Below, piece by piece: positions 50,102-62,346 of a stretch of DNA of 64,000 bases. The stretch's first letter is position 1, and every line of letters starts with the position of its first letter. A program made the translations under genes and the position numbers. The notes under the pieces were generated by a model that was not told where the DNA came from, made no database searches, and saw only the letters and a list, made by a program, of their open reading frames with translations. This DNA is from Lathyrus oleraceus (taxonomy: Eukaryota > Streptophyta > Magnoliopsida > Fabales > Fabaceae): the NCBI RefSeq assembly GCF_024323335.1, contig NC_066584.1, forward strand, positions 270,297,618 through 270,361,617. Reading direction: 5' to 3'.

Positions 50102-50316
50102 CATTAAGGGCAACACAAGGTTTAAACTCGATCTTACATTTCTTAATCATATGACTTGGTTTTCTACAATTGAAGAAAGGGAAAACGCTAGTGTCATTTC
50201 TTTGTGGTGGTGGTTGTTGCTTATTAATTGGTGTAATTAGGGCTCTTGAAGGGTTCTCATTATTAATTCAGTTCACAACATTGTGGTTCTGATTCTTTAA
50301 TTATTTTCCAAACGAC
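50102..50316 (-). pseudogene. Copia gag zinc-knuckle segment, left copy of a 215-bp duplication
   Basis: On the minus strand it encodes a decayed CCHC knuckle (F-N-C-R-K-P-S-H-M-I-K-K-C) near 50130-50180. The same 215 bases recur at 52136-52350 with one difference that I could see (CAAACGAC against CAAATGAC). Confidence 0.85.
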
Positions 50317-52135
50317 ATATTTAAATAGATTATCAGAGTACAACATGTAGAAGAGTTTACATTTCTTAATAACATAATACTTATCATATCACAACATAAA
50401 ACATACTATTCATTTTATTAAGATTTCGCAGCGGACAACAGCACAAATATTATCGTTCATCTTAGTCATCATAAACAACTTAAATAGTAATCAATTATCT
50501 ATCGAATCCCATAACCCCGGTGTCACATGACCAGAGCATTTGACTCGACTCTGTAGAATAACTCTACACTTATTCTTCCAACCTCAACAATAGCTACTTC
50601 TCTTTATCTGCACATTGCTCATCATAGATGAACATAAACACATGCAGAAGGGGTGAGAATCACATTATTAAATAATAATATAACGACAGAATTATAAGCA
50701 ATCACGACAGAATTATAAATATAATTGTATCGCGCATACGCCAACACAGTTCATCATAATCATCAAGATCAATATACTCATGAACATCAACATAACAACA
50801 TATCAAATGCAATGCACACACCCATGTATGACTCAACACGACTCGGTATACCCATTTTGTGACCAACACAGGATCACCACTCCCAGATTCATCACCATAG
50901 AATCCGAGTTCCCCGCAAGGAACTAAGCCTCTCAACAAGCCCGGAGTCAACAACATCATTGGAACTCAGTCCGTTCATCACTAGGCATCGGCCTTTCATG
51001 AATGCATGCACATCAAACATGCATCATAATCAACATAGCAACAACAGCATCATATAGTCATGTCATCATCATCATTAATACATTTTTATCACAGGAGCAT
51101 ATCACATCATGCCACATAATCAAACACAGTATTAGCACACTCTACTAATATCTATACTACTCAAAACAACGGGAATCGATCCCTCGTATGTCATGCATCA
51201 GCTAAGTCACCTTGCTCAGCCGAAACAACTGACAACTGCACAACAACAGCCCAGGAAAACCACAAGTCTGCCCATACGCGTATGACCTATACCCATACGC
51301 GTATTGCCCAAATCCATACGCGTAATGCCCATCTCATACGCGTATGTTACGCGTATCACATACCCATACGCGTACCAACAGAGACCAATTTCACGTTCAA
51401 AACCTCATCTCTTCCACTCATACGCGTATGACATACCCCATACGCGTACCACATCCAGGGATACGCGTATCACACGCGTATGGCGCGTACCAGCGCCAAA
51501 ACTCCCTTTCCTAAGCCCTCCCATACGCGTATTGCCTAGTGCCATACGCGTATGACCAGAATCCAGTTTTCCAGATCTGCTATGGGTTTTCTCTGCTACG
51601 AACCTGTCCAATTCAACCGTTCACAGTCCCAATTTCACACAAAATCACTCATATCACCTAACACGAATCATACCCTATTTTATCTCACAATTTCTAACAC
51701 TATTGCATCTAATTCCTACGAATTTCCTTCGGTTAAAATCCCAATTTCGTTCATACAATATTCCATCATTTTCAGCATATTATTGTTTAATAAGGTTCAG
51801 ACCCCTTACCTCTTTGGATTGAAGGAAGCTCTGAGCAATCTTTGGCCTTTTCCTCTTCCTTCTCTTTCTCTTCAGCGCTTCTCCCTTTTCTGACTCTGAG
51901 GCAAAATACGTGAAATTCAAACCCTTCAGTTATCTCCTTTGGCCTCTTTTACCCAATTCCACTTTTACCCTTCCACTCTTCATATTCCAATTATATTATT
52001 TGTTTAATCATTATTAAAATAATAATATCTATAATAATAATAATAATAATCCAATAATTCAACTTTATTTAATTAAATTAATAAAATACTATTAACTCAA
52101 TCAAATAATTCTCTTATTTTAATCGGGGTGTTACA
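50317..52135 (-). repeat. Truncated solo LTR D, related to chromovirus C
   Basis: The plus-strand right end, ATCGGGGTGTTACA at 52135, matches the LTR C end. The interior shares TTCGCAGCGG, GTATTAGC..CTCTACTAATA, AACAACGGGAA..GATCCCT, the TACGCGTA cluster, and GCCATACGCGTATGACCAGA with C, but is clearly divergent. The left end begins at about position 45 of the C LTR, so the TGTAACACC-side terminus of the plus strand is missing. There is no internal domain. Flanks are the 215-bp duplication, not a 5-bp one. Confidence 0.85.
51273..51554. repeat. TACGCGTA palindrome cluster in LTR D
   Basis: About ten TACGCGTA octamers, often extended to CATACGCGTATG, plus decayed CACGCGTA and GGCGCGTA forms, in about 280 bases. 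It occupies the same place in the LTR as in C, though the spacers differ. Confidence 0.88.
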
Positions 52136-52350
52136 CATTAAGGGCAACACAAGGTTTAAACTCGATCTTACATTTCTTAATCATATGACTTGGTTTTCTA
52201 CAATTGAAGAAAGGGAAAACGCTAGTGTCATTTCTTTGTGGTGGTGGTTGTTGCTTATTAATTGGTGTAATTAGGGCTCTTGAAGGGTTCTCATTATTAA
52301 TTCAGTTCACAACATTGTGGTTCTGATTCTTTAATTATTTTCCAAATGAC
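52136..52350 (-). pseudogene. Copia gag zinc-knuckle segment, right copy of the duplication
   Basis: Direct repeat of 50102-50316. Beyond 52350 the copia gag sequence continues, while beyond 50102 (leftwards) the protease region continues, so this pair brackets the D insertion. Confidence 0.85.
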
Positions 52351-53062
52351 TTTAGAACTACACCAAATTTCTTTTTATTGTTTGAAACAATCATGATTTT
52401 TTTCTCTTTGATCATGTTTCTAAGATTCTTCTTCAATTCGAAGATGAATAATCAGACTCTCAATTTAAAATTCTTTTATTTTGTAGCAAAGCATAATTTT
52501 AAAAACTTTTAAACTAGGGGCAATTTGTCAATAATAAATTTTTTTTAAAAATTTTTCATCTAAACATATACCTTCAATGATGTTCTCAAAATCAATATTT
52601 TAAAGTTCGTAACATTGAGTCTCCACAGACCTTTCATCTTTACCATTTGATACATGAGGTGGCGGCTAACAACATACTTCTTTTCTATAACTTCTACGTC
52701 ATACTTCTTTTTCAGAGTCTCCTAATCATGTTTTATAGTATCACATTTATTGTACTAATCATACAGATCATCTGCGAGTCTATTCGAAATACGATTTTGT
52801 AAAGATTATAATTCTCTTTCCATATAGTAATTTCTTTCCTAAGCTGTAAATCATTTGTTGTAATCTATGCAACAAATTCAACTTGAACACTATTAAGTGT
52901 TCTATTTGAATCCCCAAATTTATTATCATTAGTTTGTTCGTTTAATCCAAAAGGCCAAAATGTTGGCAACCTTCTTTAAGGTTAGGAAATTTTCATTTTA
53001 GTCTGCCAACGTTTGAAGAGAAAAACCTCAAACTTGAATGGTTTGTCAGAGACAGCGGCCAT
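52351..53062 (-). pseudogene. Copia gag remnant with likely start at 53062
   Basis: The minus strand from ATG 53062 reads MAAVSDKPFKFEVFLFKRWQTKMK, the typical copia gag opening with F/L-KRWQ. It is followed at once by a stop/frameshift and then recognisable gag words (ADDLYD, KKKYDVEVIEKKYVVSRHLMYQM, LTNCP). Several stops. The 5' LTR that should lie to the right was not recognised. Confidence 0.75.
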
Positions 53063-54962
53063 AGTGTTACCAATAACTTCTTCGGTAGTATGGCAGTTTT
53101 TGAAGCATCTTAAAATTGTTGTTTTTGGATTTTGAAAATAGACACAAAAGAAGTTTCTGGGATGAGTCGCAAAACAGTTCACACTCTTTAAGACGTCTCG
53201 CGGCACTATCCAAAATTATGCAAAACAATCAAGCTAAAGTGTCACCTCCAGAATAAAACAACCCAATTCTATATTGTATGATTACTACTTGCACGGTAGA
53301 TGATCGACCAATAAATACACCCTCTGATGGTGCAAATATCATTCGAATATGGTATAAATATCACTCGTAGTATCTAGTATAACGATCAGTCGCAATAATT
53401 TCTCAAACCAAGGATCATAAAGATTACTGACCTTAACATCGTGAACCTGAAATAGATAATTTTTCAAACTTAGTAATCAACTAGGGATATGGAACTATAA
53501 GTTTGTGATCAAGAAATTAACGAGCATTATTTCATATTTTTACTTAAGGAATTAAAGAGTTATCATGAAAAGGGGTGAGTTATCCACCAATTAATTAAGT
53601 ATAACAATCAAGTTAATTTATCATAATTCTAGGAAATCACTTCAGGAGAATAAACGCAATTACCAACTATAACAATAAGTGGACTCGAAACAAAGCATGA
53701 TCGCTTTCTAAAACTTGTATATATTATAATTTTTATTTGCGCAAATTGCTTTCACAAAATCATATAAAAATCTCCCAAAATTTATGTTTAAAAACACAAT
53801 AATAAGCTTGTTAAAATGCTCAATCCATGGGAATCAATTTTTATTTTTATTACTCTGACACGATTAGTTTACTTGCTAGTTTTGTCTTCAATTTGCAAAT
53901 TCCATTTTACACGAACACATCAAACATATCAAAATCGGTTGTTATTCAATCTGTGATGCCGGCGATAACCAACGAATATCACTTCCTCAAATCAATTATA
54001 TTTTAAGATTACAACTATTCTTACCAAGGTTGCTTCACACAATATCATCCATTTTTTGTTAATAAATTGAGTTTCATTGACTAACCACATCAATTTGAAA
54101 AAAATACAAATAAGAGAATAATTTGATTCTAATTTTTATTAAATTAGAAAAAGGAGACAACTCCTTAATTTGTATATAGTTTTCTTCTTAGATTAAACTT
54201 AAAAATCAAACATAAAATATTTGTGATATGTGATTATAAATGCTCATGCTATTATATTACAAAGATAATAGAGAAGAAGTAAGTCAAGTCAAATTTTTTG
54301 ATTATTTTAAAACATGTGCCTAGAGAAATAAGAAAGAAAGAAAGTAAGGGAAATGAAAGTGAATGAAAAGTAACATAATTTTTAAGTTGTTTGGTAGGAA
54401 AGTGAATAGAAAGTGGGAAGAAAGAAAAATAATCGTGTGCCTTTTGCTTTATGTCATTATTGAGATTAATTGGAAGAACATAATATTTAACATGTTCTTT
54501 ATGATTCCTCTAGTACCAAATTGTGTGACAAGTTGTAACCCATAGAGTTGTCCAATCTTGATTACCGTTGCCAATGTCATGATTCATATTGAATTGAATT
54601 GAATTCACTATTGCAGGTATTATTGATTTAATAATAAAAAAATGATGTGATTCATGTAATAAAAAAAGAAAAGAAAATGATAAACCACGTGATACAAGAT
54701 AGCTGCTGCCATTGCTAATGGGTTGTAGTAGCATCGCGTCAGCCGTGTCACCAACTGCTTTATCTCTATCGTCACCCCATTTTCCCCGAAACCCATTTTC
54801 TTATTTTCATTACTTACCATCTTCCACTTCATCAACAAAAACACCCATTTCTCTCCTCACGTAACCTTTCTCCTCACTCATCTCATTTTATTTTCTTCTT
54901 CTCTATTATTACACTCTTTTATTAACTTAATCTCAATAATCTTCACCAGAAAATTTTCAGCA
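53063..54962. other. Intergenic region and promoter side of AARE
   Basis: AT-rich. The left part should contain the copia leader and 5' LTR, but I find neither a PBS nor an LTR end matching 1-353. From about 54840 the sequence is C/T-rich (CTTCTTCTCTATTATTACACTC), as in a plant 5' untranslated leader. I cannot place a TATA box or transcription start with confidence. Confidence 0.5.
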
Positions 54963-57900
54963 ATGGATAATCCAAAAAGCTCTCAACTCAAAGAATTTCC
55001 ATTAGGAATAGACGAAGAAACAGAACAACAATACGCACTTCACTCTAACCTACTTCAACAATTCACCGCTATCTCTTCCATCGATAAGGCATGGATTTTC
55101 AAATCAGACACAGGTAAATCAAAATCCACTCTCCAATTTCAAATTTCAATAATCGCGTTTGCGATTTTTCAACTAAGTTGATTTTGTGGTTTTTGCGGTT
55201 AAAGATTCTTCGCAGGGAATGATGTTTTCTGTTAGTCAACCGAATCTTCTGGCTAACAAGAAACGGAAGTTAATTCTATCGTCTACGGTTACTAAACGGA
55301 ATGACGGTTCCGTTAATTTACAGTGGGCTCCGTTTCCGGTCGAGGTGTCTGGAGTTTCCGCTATGGTTCCGTCACCTTCTGGTTCAAAGCTTTTGATTGT
55401 TCGAAATCCCGAGAGTGATGGTCCTTCTCGGTTCGAAATTTGGAGCAACTCTTATCTTGAAAAGGAGTTTCATATACCTCAATCCAAACATGGTTCTGTG
55501 TACACTGATGGATGGTAAATTATCATCTCATCACCACTTTGCTTGTCATTGTTGTTCGCAGAACTCAATTGATACGAATCTTCAGTATGCATCTATTTGG
55601 ACATGCATTTGATATTGAGTTTTGATTCATTATGATGAATCCAAATTCATCATAATGTAGCCAGCCACTTATTTGTCAACTTTTTATGCCGGTTACTTTT
55701 CTTTTGTCATTTGATTTATGATTTGAATGATTTATTTGCAGCTTATAACATAAGTCTATGCATAAGCCATTTCTATGATAAAATGTCAACTAAAGATAAA
55801 TTGTTTTCGTATAAGCTATAAGCTTTTTTCATAAGCCATCTTGGAGAGCTTATGTTATGAATATCAATTGAAAATAGTTTGTGAATGTGTCATAAGTTCT
55901 CCCGAACAGTCTCACAAGTGCTTATGACAGTAGATAAACTCAAATAGGTCGGTAACTATAAACTTATGGTTTTATTGGTAATGTATATTATGATTATTCA
56001 TAACAAGATTCAGTTCATGATTCTGAAAATTGGTCTTCTAATTCAAGATTTGAATCTCGATTTCATAACCATGCAGGGAAGCACTTACACTTTGGAATAA
56101 TAGTTATGCATGTGTCACATTTCCATGGCATAGCACTTATTTATTCTAAAATCTGTTATTTTTTCTGAACTTTTATATCAATTCAAATGTGCATATTACA
56201 ATAAATAGATGCATACTAGCATTTTATTATATTTTCAATGATGCGTGCTACATTTTGAGTTTGGATTACTTGCATTAACTCAATCACTGCAGTCTTTGAT
56301 CTGAATAGTTATATGCTAAGATTGGACGATTCATATTTTGAGTTTGTATTTTGGACCTGATTTACCGAAATCAAAACTTAGGCCGTTTTCTCTTGATTTA
56401 ACGTTCCAGATCGTGTGACTGCAAAGACTTGCATTTTCATTTCAATTTTATTCTTATTTTGTTTGATTTACTATAGCCACTTCATGATATATAATTTTAA
56501 GAACTTGGTAGTGTTCTCATGCCCCATTGAGTTATTGTACCTCAAGTATTGTGTGGTTTTTCGTATTTTCAGCTGTTTTTCTTTTTTGTCTGTCAATCAG
56601 CTAATGTTTTTGGATACGGTTACTTTTTTATATTTTTCTTATAGTGTTTTTCATTTTAGTTGTTGAAGTAAGTTGCGACCTCTGCAGGATGTAATAGTAT
56701 TAAAACGTTCATGCCGGCATGCATTAAAATTCAATAGCCGGTGTCTTGTTCTGTGATATTGTAGGTTTGAGGGAATCTCTTGGAACTTCGATGAAACTCT
56801 TATAGCATATGTCGCAGAAGAGCCTTCCCCGGCAAAGCCTACATTCAATGATCTGGGCTACAAGAAAAGTGGTTCTGATGACAAGGATTCTAGTAGCTGG
56901 AAAGGTCAAGGAGACTGGGAAGAGGATTGGGGAGAAACATATGCGGGAAAGAGGCAGCCTGCACTTTTTGTCATAAACATTGCTAGGTTCTGTATAGTTT
57001 ATAATTTATATTCATTCAGTAGTAAATATTTTATTTATGAAAGTCCTAATTATAATAGTGATTTTACAGTGGAGAGGTACAGGCCGTCAAAGGAATCGAC
57101 AAATCTTTGAGTGTTGGACAAGTTGTATGGGCTCCATCAAGTGAAGGCTCTGCTCAGTATTTGGTTTTTGTTGGCTGGTCATTTGAGACAAGAAAACTTG
57201 GTATTAAGTACTGCTATAACAGGCCTTGTTCAATATATGTTGTTAAAGCACCACATGAATCAAAAACCAATGAAAATGAGATCCAGTAAGTTACTTCAGT
57301 TTAATTTCTTTTTAAAAGTGATTCTGTTTTATTAAGTTTGGTTATTTGAGCTGAAGTATAAAGGTGTAATGATGCAGCTCAACTGAAAGTGCTCAGGCGC
57401 TTAACCTAACTCAAACCATAAGTAGTGCTTTCCTTCCACGGTTCAGGTAAGCTGATACTCACATTCTCAATGCGCATCAGAGTCAGATAATTTTTACCTC
57501 TTGTTTCATATATGCTGGAGCAACAACTTAGAGTTTGCTATAGTGTTATATTTTTGGTATGCATGTAATGTATTGACTTATGACGAGATGGTGGGGATGT
57601 TGGCTAATGATGAAGGGTTTACCATTTATATTTTAGAGACCATCTCTTTTAAAAGAGTTTAATGACTATTGTGCAAATACTTTGAAGAATATAAAAAATA
57701 ACATTTGGTTGGTATTAATATTCCCTGAAATCATCACAAGCTTTCCTAAATGCTATTATCAATTTTCATCGCATGATCTGGTTCAACAAGTAATTAGTAA
57801 TAGGTGTGGGAATATAATTTCTACAAATTTGATTTTAACACATGCATTTTCTACCAGCCCAGATGGAAAGTTTCTCGTCTTTTTATCTGCAAGAAGTTCA

Positions 57901-60900
57901 GTTGATTCTGGGGCCCATTCTGCTACAAATTCACTTCATAGAATTGATTGGCCCAAGGATATAAAATTCCATCAATCTGCAAAAGTCCATGATGTTGTAA
58001 GCTTTTTCTACAACCAGTTTAACTCTAGATTTATGATATATATTTTTTTAAAAAGCTGTAAAATGAGCATGGTCATTTTCATTATGTTTGTTCGCCACAT
58101 GATGAGTGCTTAATTTTTTTTTGTCAAACTTAAAGTTATTTTGATATTTTTTGTACTACTTTTTTTAAGATACCAGTTGTGCTGTGTGCTGAGGATGATG
58201 GCTTTCCCGGGCTTTACTTTTCAACTATCCTTAGTGATCCATGGCTTTCTGATGGCCATACTTTGGTTATTCCCTCTGTCTGGCACAGCAGTCAAGTTTT
58301 ACTGTCTGTCAATGTGTTGAGGTAAGGTAATGATAACAGTAGGATTGTTTTTATTATGTTTATGTAAACCGTTAACAAATCATCCTGACCAAGCTCTGCA
58401 TATTTTCATCAAATACAGTGGACAAGTAAAGCGAATCACCCCCGCAGACTCAAATTTCTCGTGGAGTCTCCTTACGTTGCATGGGAACAATATTTTTGCC
58501 GGTAACATTAGATGCTCATTTTATCTTTGATCTGTAGTATATGTGTCTGATATGTGCGTTGCTTCAGTCTAAATTGTTCTAACTACATGCAGTTTCTAGC
58601 AGTCCAGTAGATGTTCCACAGGTCAAGTATGGAACCTTTGTTGAGAAGGAAGCTGGTAATAATGAATGGAGTTGGTCGGATGTATCAAATCCCATATATA
58701 AATTCTCTGAAAAGGTTTTGGTTAATCTTCCTTGGCATTATTTGTATGGATTATTTTTGTAAATAAAAACAATGCTGTGTTCTAAAAGTTCATTTGAATT
58801 TTCTGCAGGTAAGTTCTTTGTTATCCTCTCTTACGTTCAGTGTAATGAAGATCTCAGTCAAGGATGCTTCTCAGAACCCAACTAAAGGTATATGGCTTAC
58901 TTCGGGTTTTTGGGCTAGATTAAATGCATAGGTGTATCTTAATGCAACTTTTATTTACTGATCAGTGATCACAACCAATTGTGAGATTAAACAGCCGATG
59001 GCATTTTGTGGGGCTTGGTATCTGTTGCTGTTGTGCAACAGAAACAACTAACCACCCAAGGAAGATCTCCACAAATTAATGTTTCTTGGATGTTTACAGT
59101 TGTGTAGTTTTTACTGCCCTTCAGCAAGTAAATGTTCTGTTGCATGAAGATGAAAGATATAAGCTTGTATAATGAAGAATGATAAACTTGTATAAAACTG
59201 ATTACGTTTTTTGTATATACATAGCATGCTTATGTATGGGTACACTTGCAAGAATAAACAGTAAACATAGAACTATTGTTGAAGTTAGTTAGATAATCTT
59301 GATCATGTCTGGTATTATAATATTGGTTGCTGAGTTATACTCAAAATTTTCCTGAAAATTTGATTTTCAATTTCATGCCAATTTCAATTTCAGGCTCTTG
59401 TAAACCCTATGAAGCTATATTTGTGTCATCAAAAACTAAGAAAACTGACACATGTGATCCATTAATCGTGGTCCTTCATGGGGGACCACACACTGTCGCT
59501 TTGTCAAGCTTTTCAAAGTCACAGGCTTTTCTTGCTTCAATTGGATATAGCTTGTTGATTGTCAACTACAGGTAAATAATGTCCCCCTCAGTGCCTGAGA
59601 ATTTAAAATTCATAATTAGTTTGATGTGTTGAATCATATTCCTGTTCATATTTACTTAGTGTTTGATCAAGAAATGGATTCCTAGTCTCATAGTGATACT
59701 GGTGTAGATAGATAGATGCTTGGAGATTTGTAGTGATTCTTAGGTCACACCACATATAACTTACATATCAAAGGAAATAACCTTATATTGCCTATAAACT
59801 TGCAATACATCATTAATAATTATTATGTATGCTCTTATGCACTTGAGACCAAATAAAAAACCGGACACTAGAGGGGTTTTCGGATTTCCATTGGGATTTA
59901 TCAAGATAGATGGTATCTCTGCTCATTGAAAAAGTTGGATGTTGGAAAACGTATTTGCATGACGACACCACAGAAGGACCAAGAATCCAAATCCTGTAAA
60001 CTAATGGACAAAAAGAATAGTCCAGAATACCAAAAGAGCCTAAAGTTCCTTATCATTTAAGTTGGTGAGGCTCTAGTAGAAATCTCTATAGCCATTTTCC
60101 CGCCAAAGCAATCTCTATTATTTTGATCTTATTATTTGAAGTCTCTGAGAAATCCTAACCATAGTGTGGGGCAGCTTTAGAAATATCTATCGGGGATTCT
60201 GGGCTTTGGCATTATGCTGTAAAGCCATACAGCTTCAATGATGATTTTGATATGGAAAGTTATATCATGATATTTAGTACTTTTTAGCACAGCTCTCAAG
60301 GCATGAAATAATCTGCTTTTTGTTTACATGAAGTACTATATATTCAACATATATTTTTTCTTTGCACTAGATCATTTACCTCCTTTTAAGCTTCATATTT
60401 CCCCAATAAAATGGTTTATAAATATTTAATACTATACCACTGTGGTAGTTCTCAGAATAGTTCTCAGAATGTGTGGTTGGGCCTAACTCAACCCTATAAA
60501 ATCGGTTAGTAGGGTGAGGATTGTCCCCACTTATAAGCACATGTTCAGGCCTTATATTGTCCGATGTGAGACTCTTAATACACCTGCTCACACCTAGTAC
60601 TCGACAACTGGAGCGTGGAAATAAATGGTGGGTGGCCCGATAGTGAAAACCTGATAGCAGGTGGCCCACCGGATCTTAAACCAGACTCTGATACCATCTC
60701 AGAATGTGTGGTTGGGCCTAACTCAACCCTACAAAACCGATTAGTAGGGTGAGGATTGTCCTTATATTGTCCGATGTGAGATTCTTAACAGTAGTAAAAG
60801 AGGACAATCCGAGAAATGATTTGATTAGATTGATATATTGCGGTTCAATACATCAAGTTTATTGCCCCTATCTGTAATAATTAAGAGATAAAAGTTCTAG

Positions 60901-62346
60901 CAATGGGACTACAGCTAGTATTTTATTTTAACGAGTTTGTTATATCATCATATACTAAATGTATTTCTCTAGGAAAGAATGATATTGCCAACGCCTTTAC
61001 TTCCATAGCCAGTATGAATCCCACAATGCATGAAGCCTCTTTTAGATGTCCTACCATAGTTGAACAACTGTCTAGGACTAGTGCTTCTACAAGTTTCTTA
61101 CTTGACAATGTTTCTCAGAGGTTCACTGGGATTTGGCGAGGAAGCCTTACAATCTCTTCCGGGGAAAATTGGATCTCAGGTACTTAGTTGTTTTTCTTTC
61201 TGATTTCTAAATTTTCATGCTTATGTGTTATATATCTACTGCAGCTCTCTTTCTAAGCAAGCTAAAAAATTATTGTATGGCCTTATTTTTCTATGAAGAT
61301 GGATCTTGATCTTAATTTGTCATATGCAGGATGTCAATGATGTACTCAATGCTATTGATCATGTCATAGACTTGGGACTTGCCAGTCCATCAAAGATTGC
61401 GGTACTTGGTGGTTCACATGGTGGCTTTCTCACAACCCACTTGATTGGCCAGGTCCGCAGATACTGACTTTTAAAATCTGATACATTTCGAATAGAATTC
61501 TTTTATCTAGTCATTTTTGCAAGTTTAACCTGTAACTTTTTGTGACTATGTACTCAAAGTTTGGGCTCACAAATTTATTATGAGTTTTGTTTTAGCATTG
61601 TTTAGAATTTTATAATGTCTTTCTGATTGCTATAGGCTCCGGAGAAGTTTGCTGCAGCCGCCGCCAGAAATCCTGTTTGTAACCTTGCTCTGATGGTTGG
61701 TACAACTGATATTCCTGATTGGTGCTTTGTCGAGACCTATGGAACCAATGGGAGGGATAGGATTACTGAAGCACCTTCAGCAGAGGATCTGAGTCTATTT
61801 TATAGCAAGTCTCCTATTGCACACATCTCAAAGGTCTGTACATTCAACTGGTCTCAAATTTAAAGAGTTCAGCATTCCGAAACCTGCTGTTATTATAAAA
61901 CAGTATTTATAATATTTCATACTTGTTAAATCCTGGCATTACAAATTTATATTTTGATGTTTGCAGGTAAAAACACCAACAATTTTTCTATTAGGTGCCC
62001 AAGATCTTCGCGTCCCAATTTCAACTGGACTGCAAGTAAGATTTTAATCCTCAATTTAAGAGCTGCATTACCTTTTATACTAAGAACCTTGTGATGGAGA
62101 AAACCATATTGTTCAAATATGTAGTATGCTCGGGCTTTAAAGGAGAAAGAAGTACCGGTTAAAGTCATCGTGTTTCCAAACGATGTTCATGGAATTGAAA
62201 GGTACACAAATCTTACATAGAAATCTATTATGTTTAAATAGAGTTGTAATTGATAAAATAGTTTGGTTTAACTTATGTACAGACCACAATCCGACTTTGA
62301 AAGCTTCCTTAGCATTGCTGCGTGGTTCAACAAGTACTGCAAATGA
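54963..62346 (+). CDS. AARE: Acylamino-acid-releasing enzyme (acylaminoacyl-peptidase, S9 family), 17 exons, 770 aa
   Basis: The serine exopeptidase removes N-acylated residues from peptide N-termini and, in plants, is linked to turnover of damaged protein in cytosol and chloroplast (family knowledge). Exons: 54963-55113, 55205-55514, 56765-56986, 57070-57285, 57378-57446, 57858-57996, 58170-58321, 58419-58501, 58593-58714, 58809-58887, 59394-59571, 61119-61179, 61330-61452, 61636-61833, 61967-62035, 62125-62201, 62283-62346. All introns are GT-AG; the sum is 2313 nt (770 codons plus TGA). The N-terminal part is the propeller domain (AWIFKSD, WAPFPVEVSG, AGKRQPALFVINI, YCYNRPCSIY). The C-terminal hydrolase has the oxyanion block H543-G-G-P, nucleophile S623 in GGSHGG, D714 in GAQDLRVP and H746 in NDVHG. 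Length and domains are as expected for plant AARE, with no transit peptide evident. It is the only intact host gene, just beyond the transposon stack; introns 2 and 11 hold small transposons. Confidence 0.95.
55740..55950. mobile_element. Degenerate legume-type MITE in AARE intron 2
   Basis: Many GCTTAT/ATAAGC words in both directions (GCTTATAACATAAG, GCATAAGCC, ATAAGCTATAAGC, CATAAGCCATCTTGGAGAGCTTATG, GTGCTTATGACAGTAGATAAACTCAAATAGGTC). This matches my memory of an abundant legume foldback MITE carrying 'CTTGGAGAGCTTATG'. Ends and target duplication are eroded, so the limits are approximate. Confidence 0.65.
60450..60790 (-). mobile_element. TRIM (miniature LTR retrotransposon) in AARE intron 11
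   Basis: Read on the minus strand: LTR starting TGTTAAGAATCTCACATCGG (60790-60697), PBS TGGTATCAGAGT (60684-60695) of the methionine-tRNA type, a roughly 115-bp core without coding capacity, then a second LTR (60580-60450). The left LTR is about 35 bases longer. A 5-bp duplication GTAGT flanks it (60445-60449 and 60791-60795). Structure and size fit a TRIM. It makes intron 11 the longest intron of the gene. Confidence 0.85.

Noticed and set aside
50317..52135. Complete chromovirus or intact solo LTR
   Set aside because: There is no internal domain, one terminus is missing, and no 5-bp duplication flanks it; a truncated LTR fits better.
56415..56666. Hydrophobic ORF in AARE intron 2
   Set aside because: It is AT-rich intron sequence with phenylalanine-rich translation, has no homology block, and lies between well-supported exons.
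57682..58113. 143-codon ORF overlapping AARE exon 6 as a separate gene
   Set aside because: Only 57858-57996 matches the enzyme; the rest reads through flanking introns.
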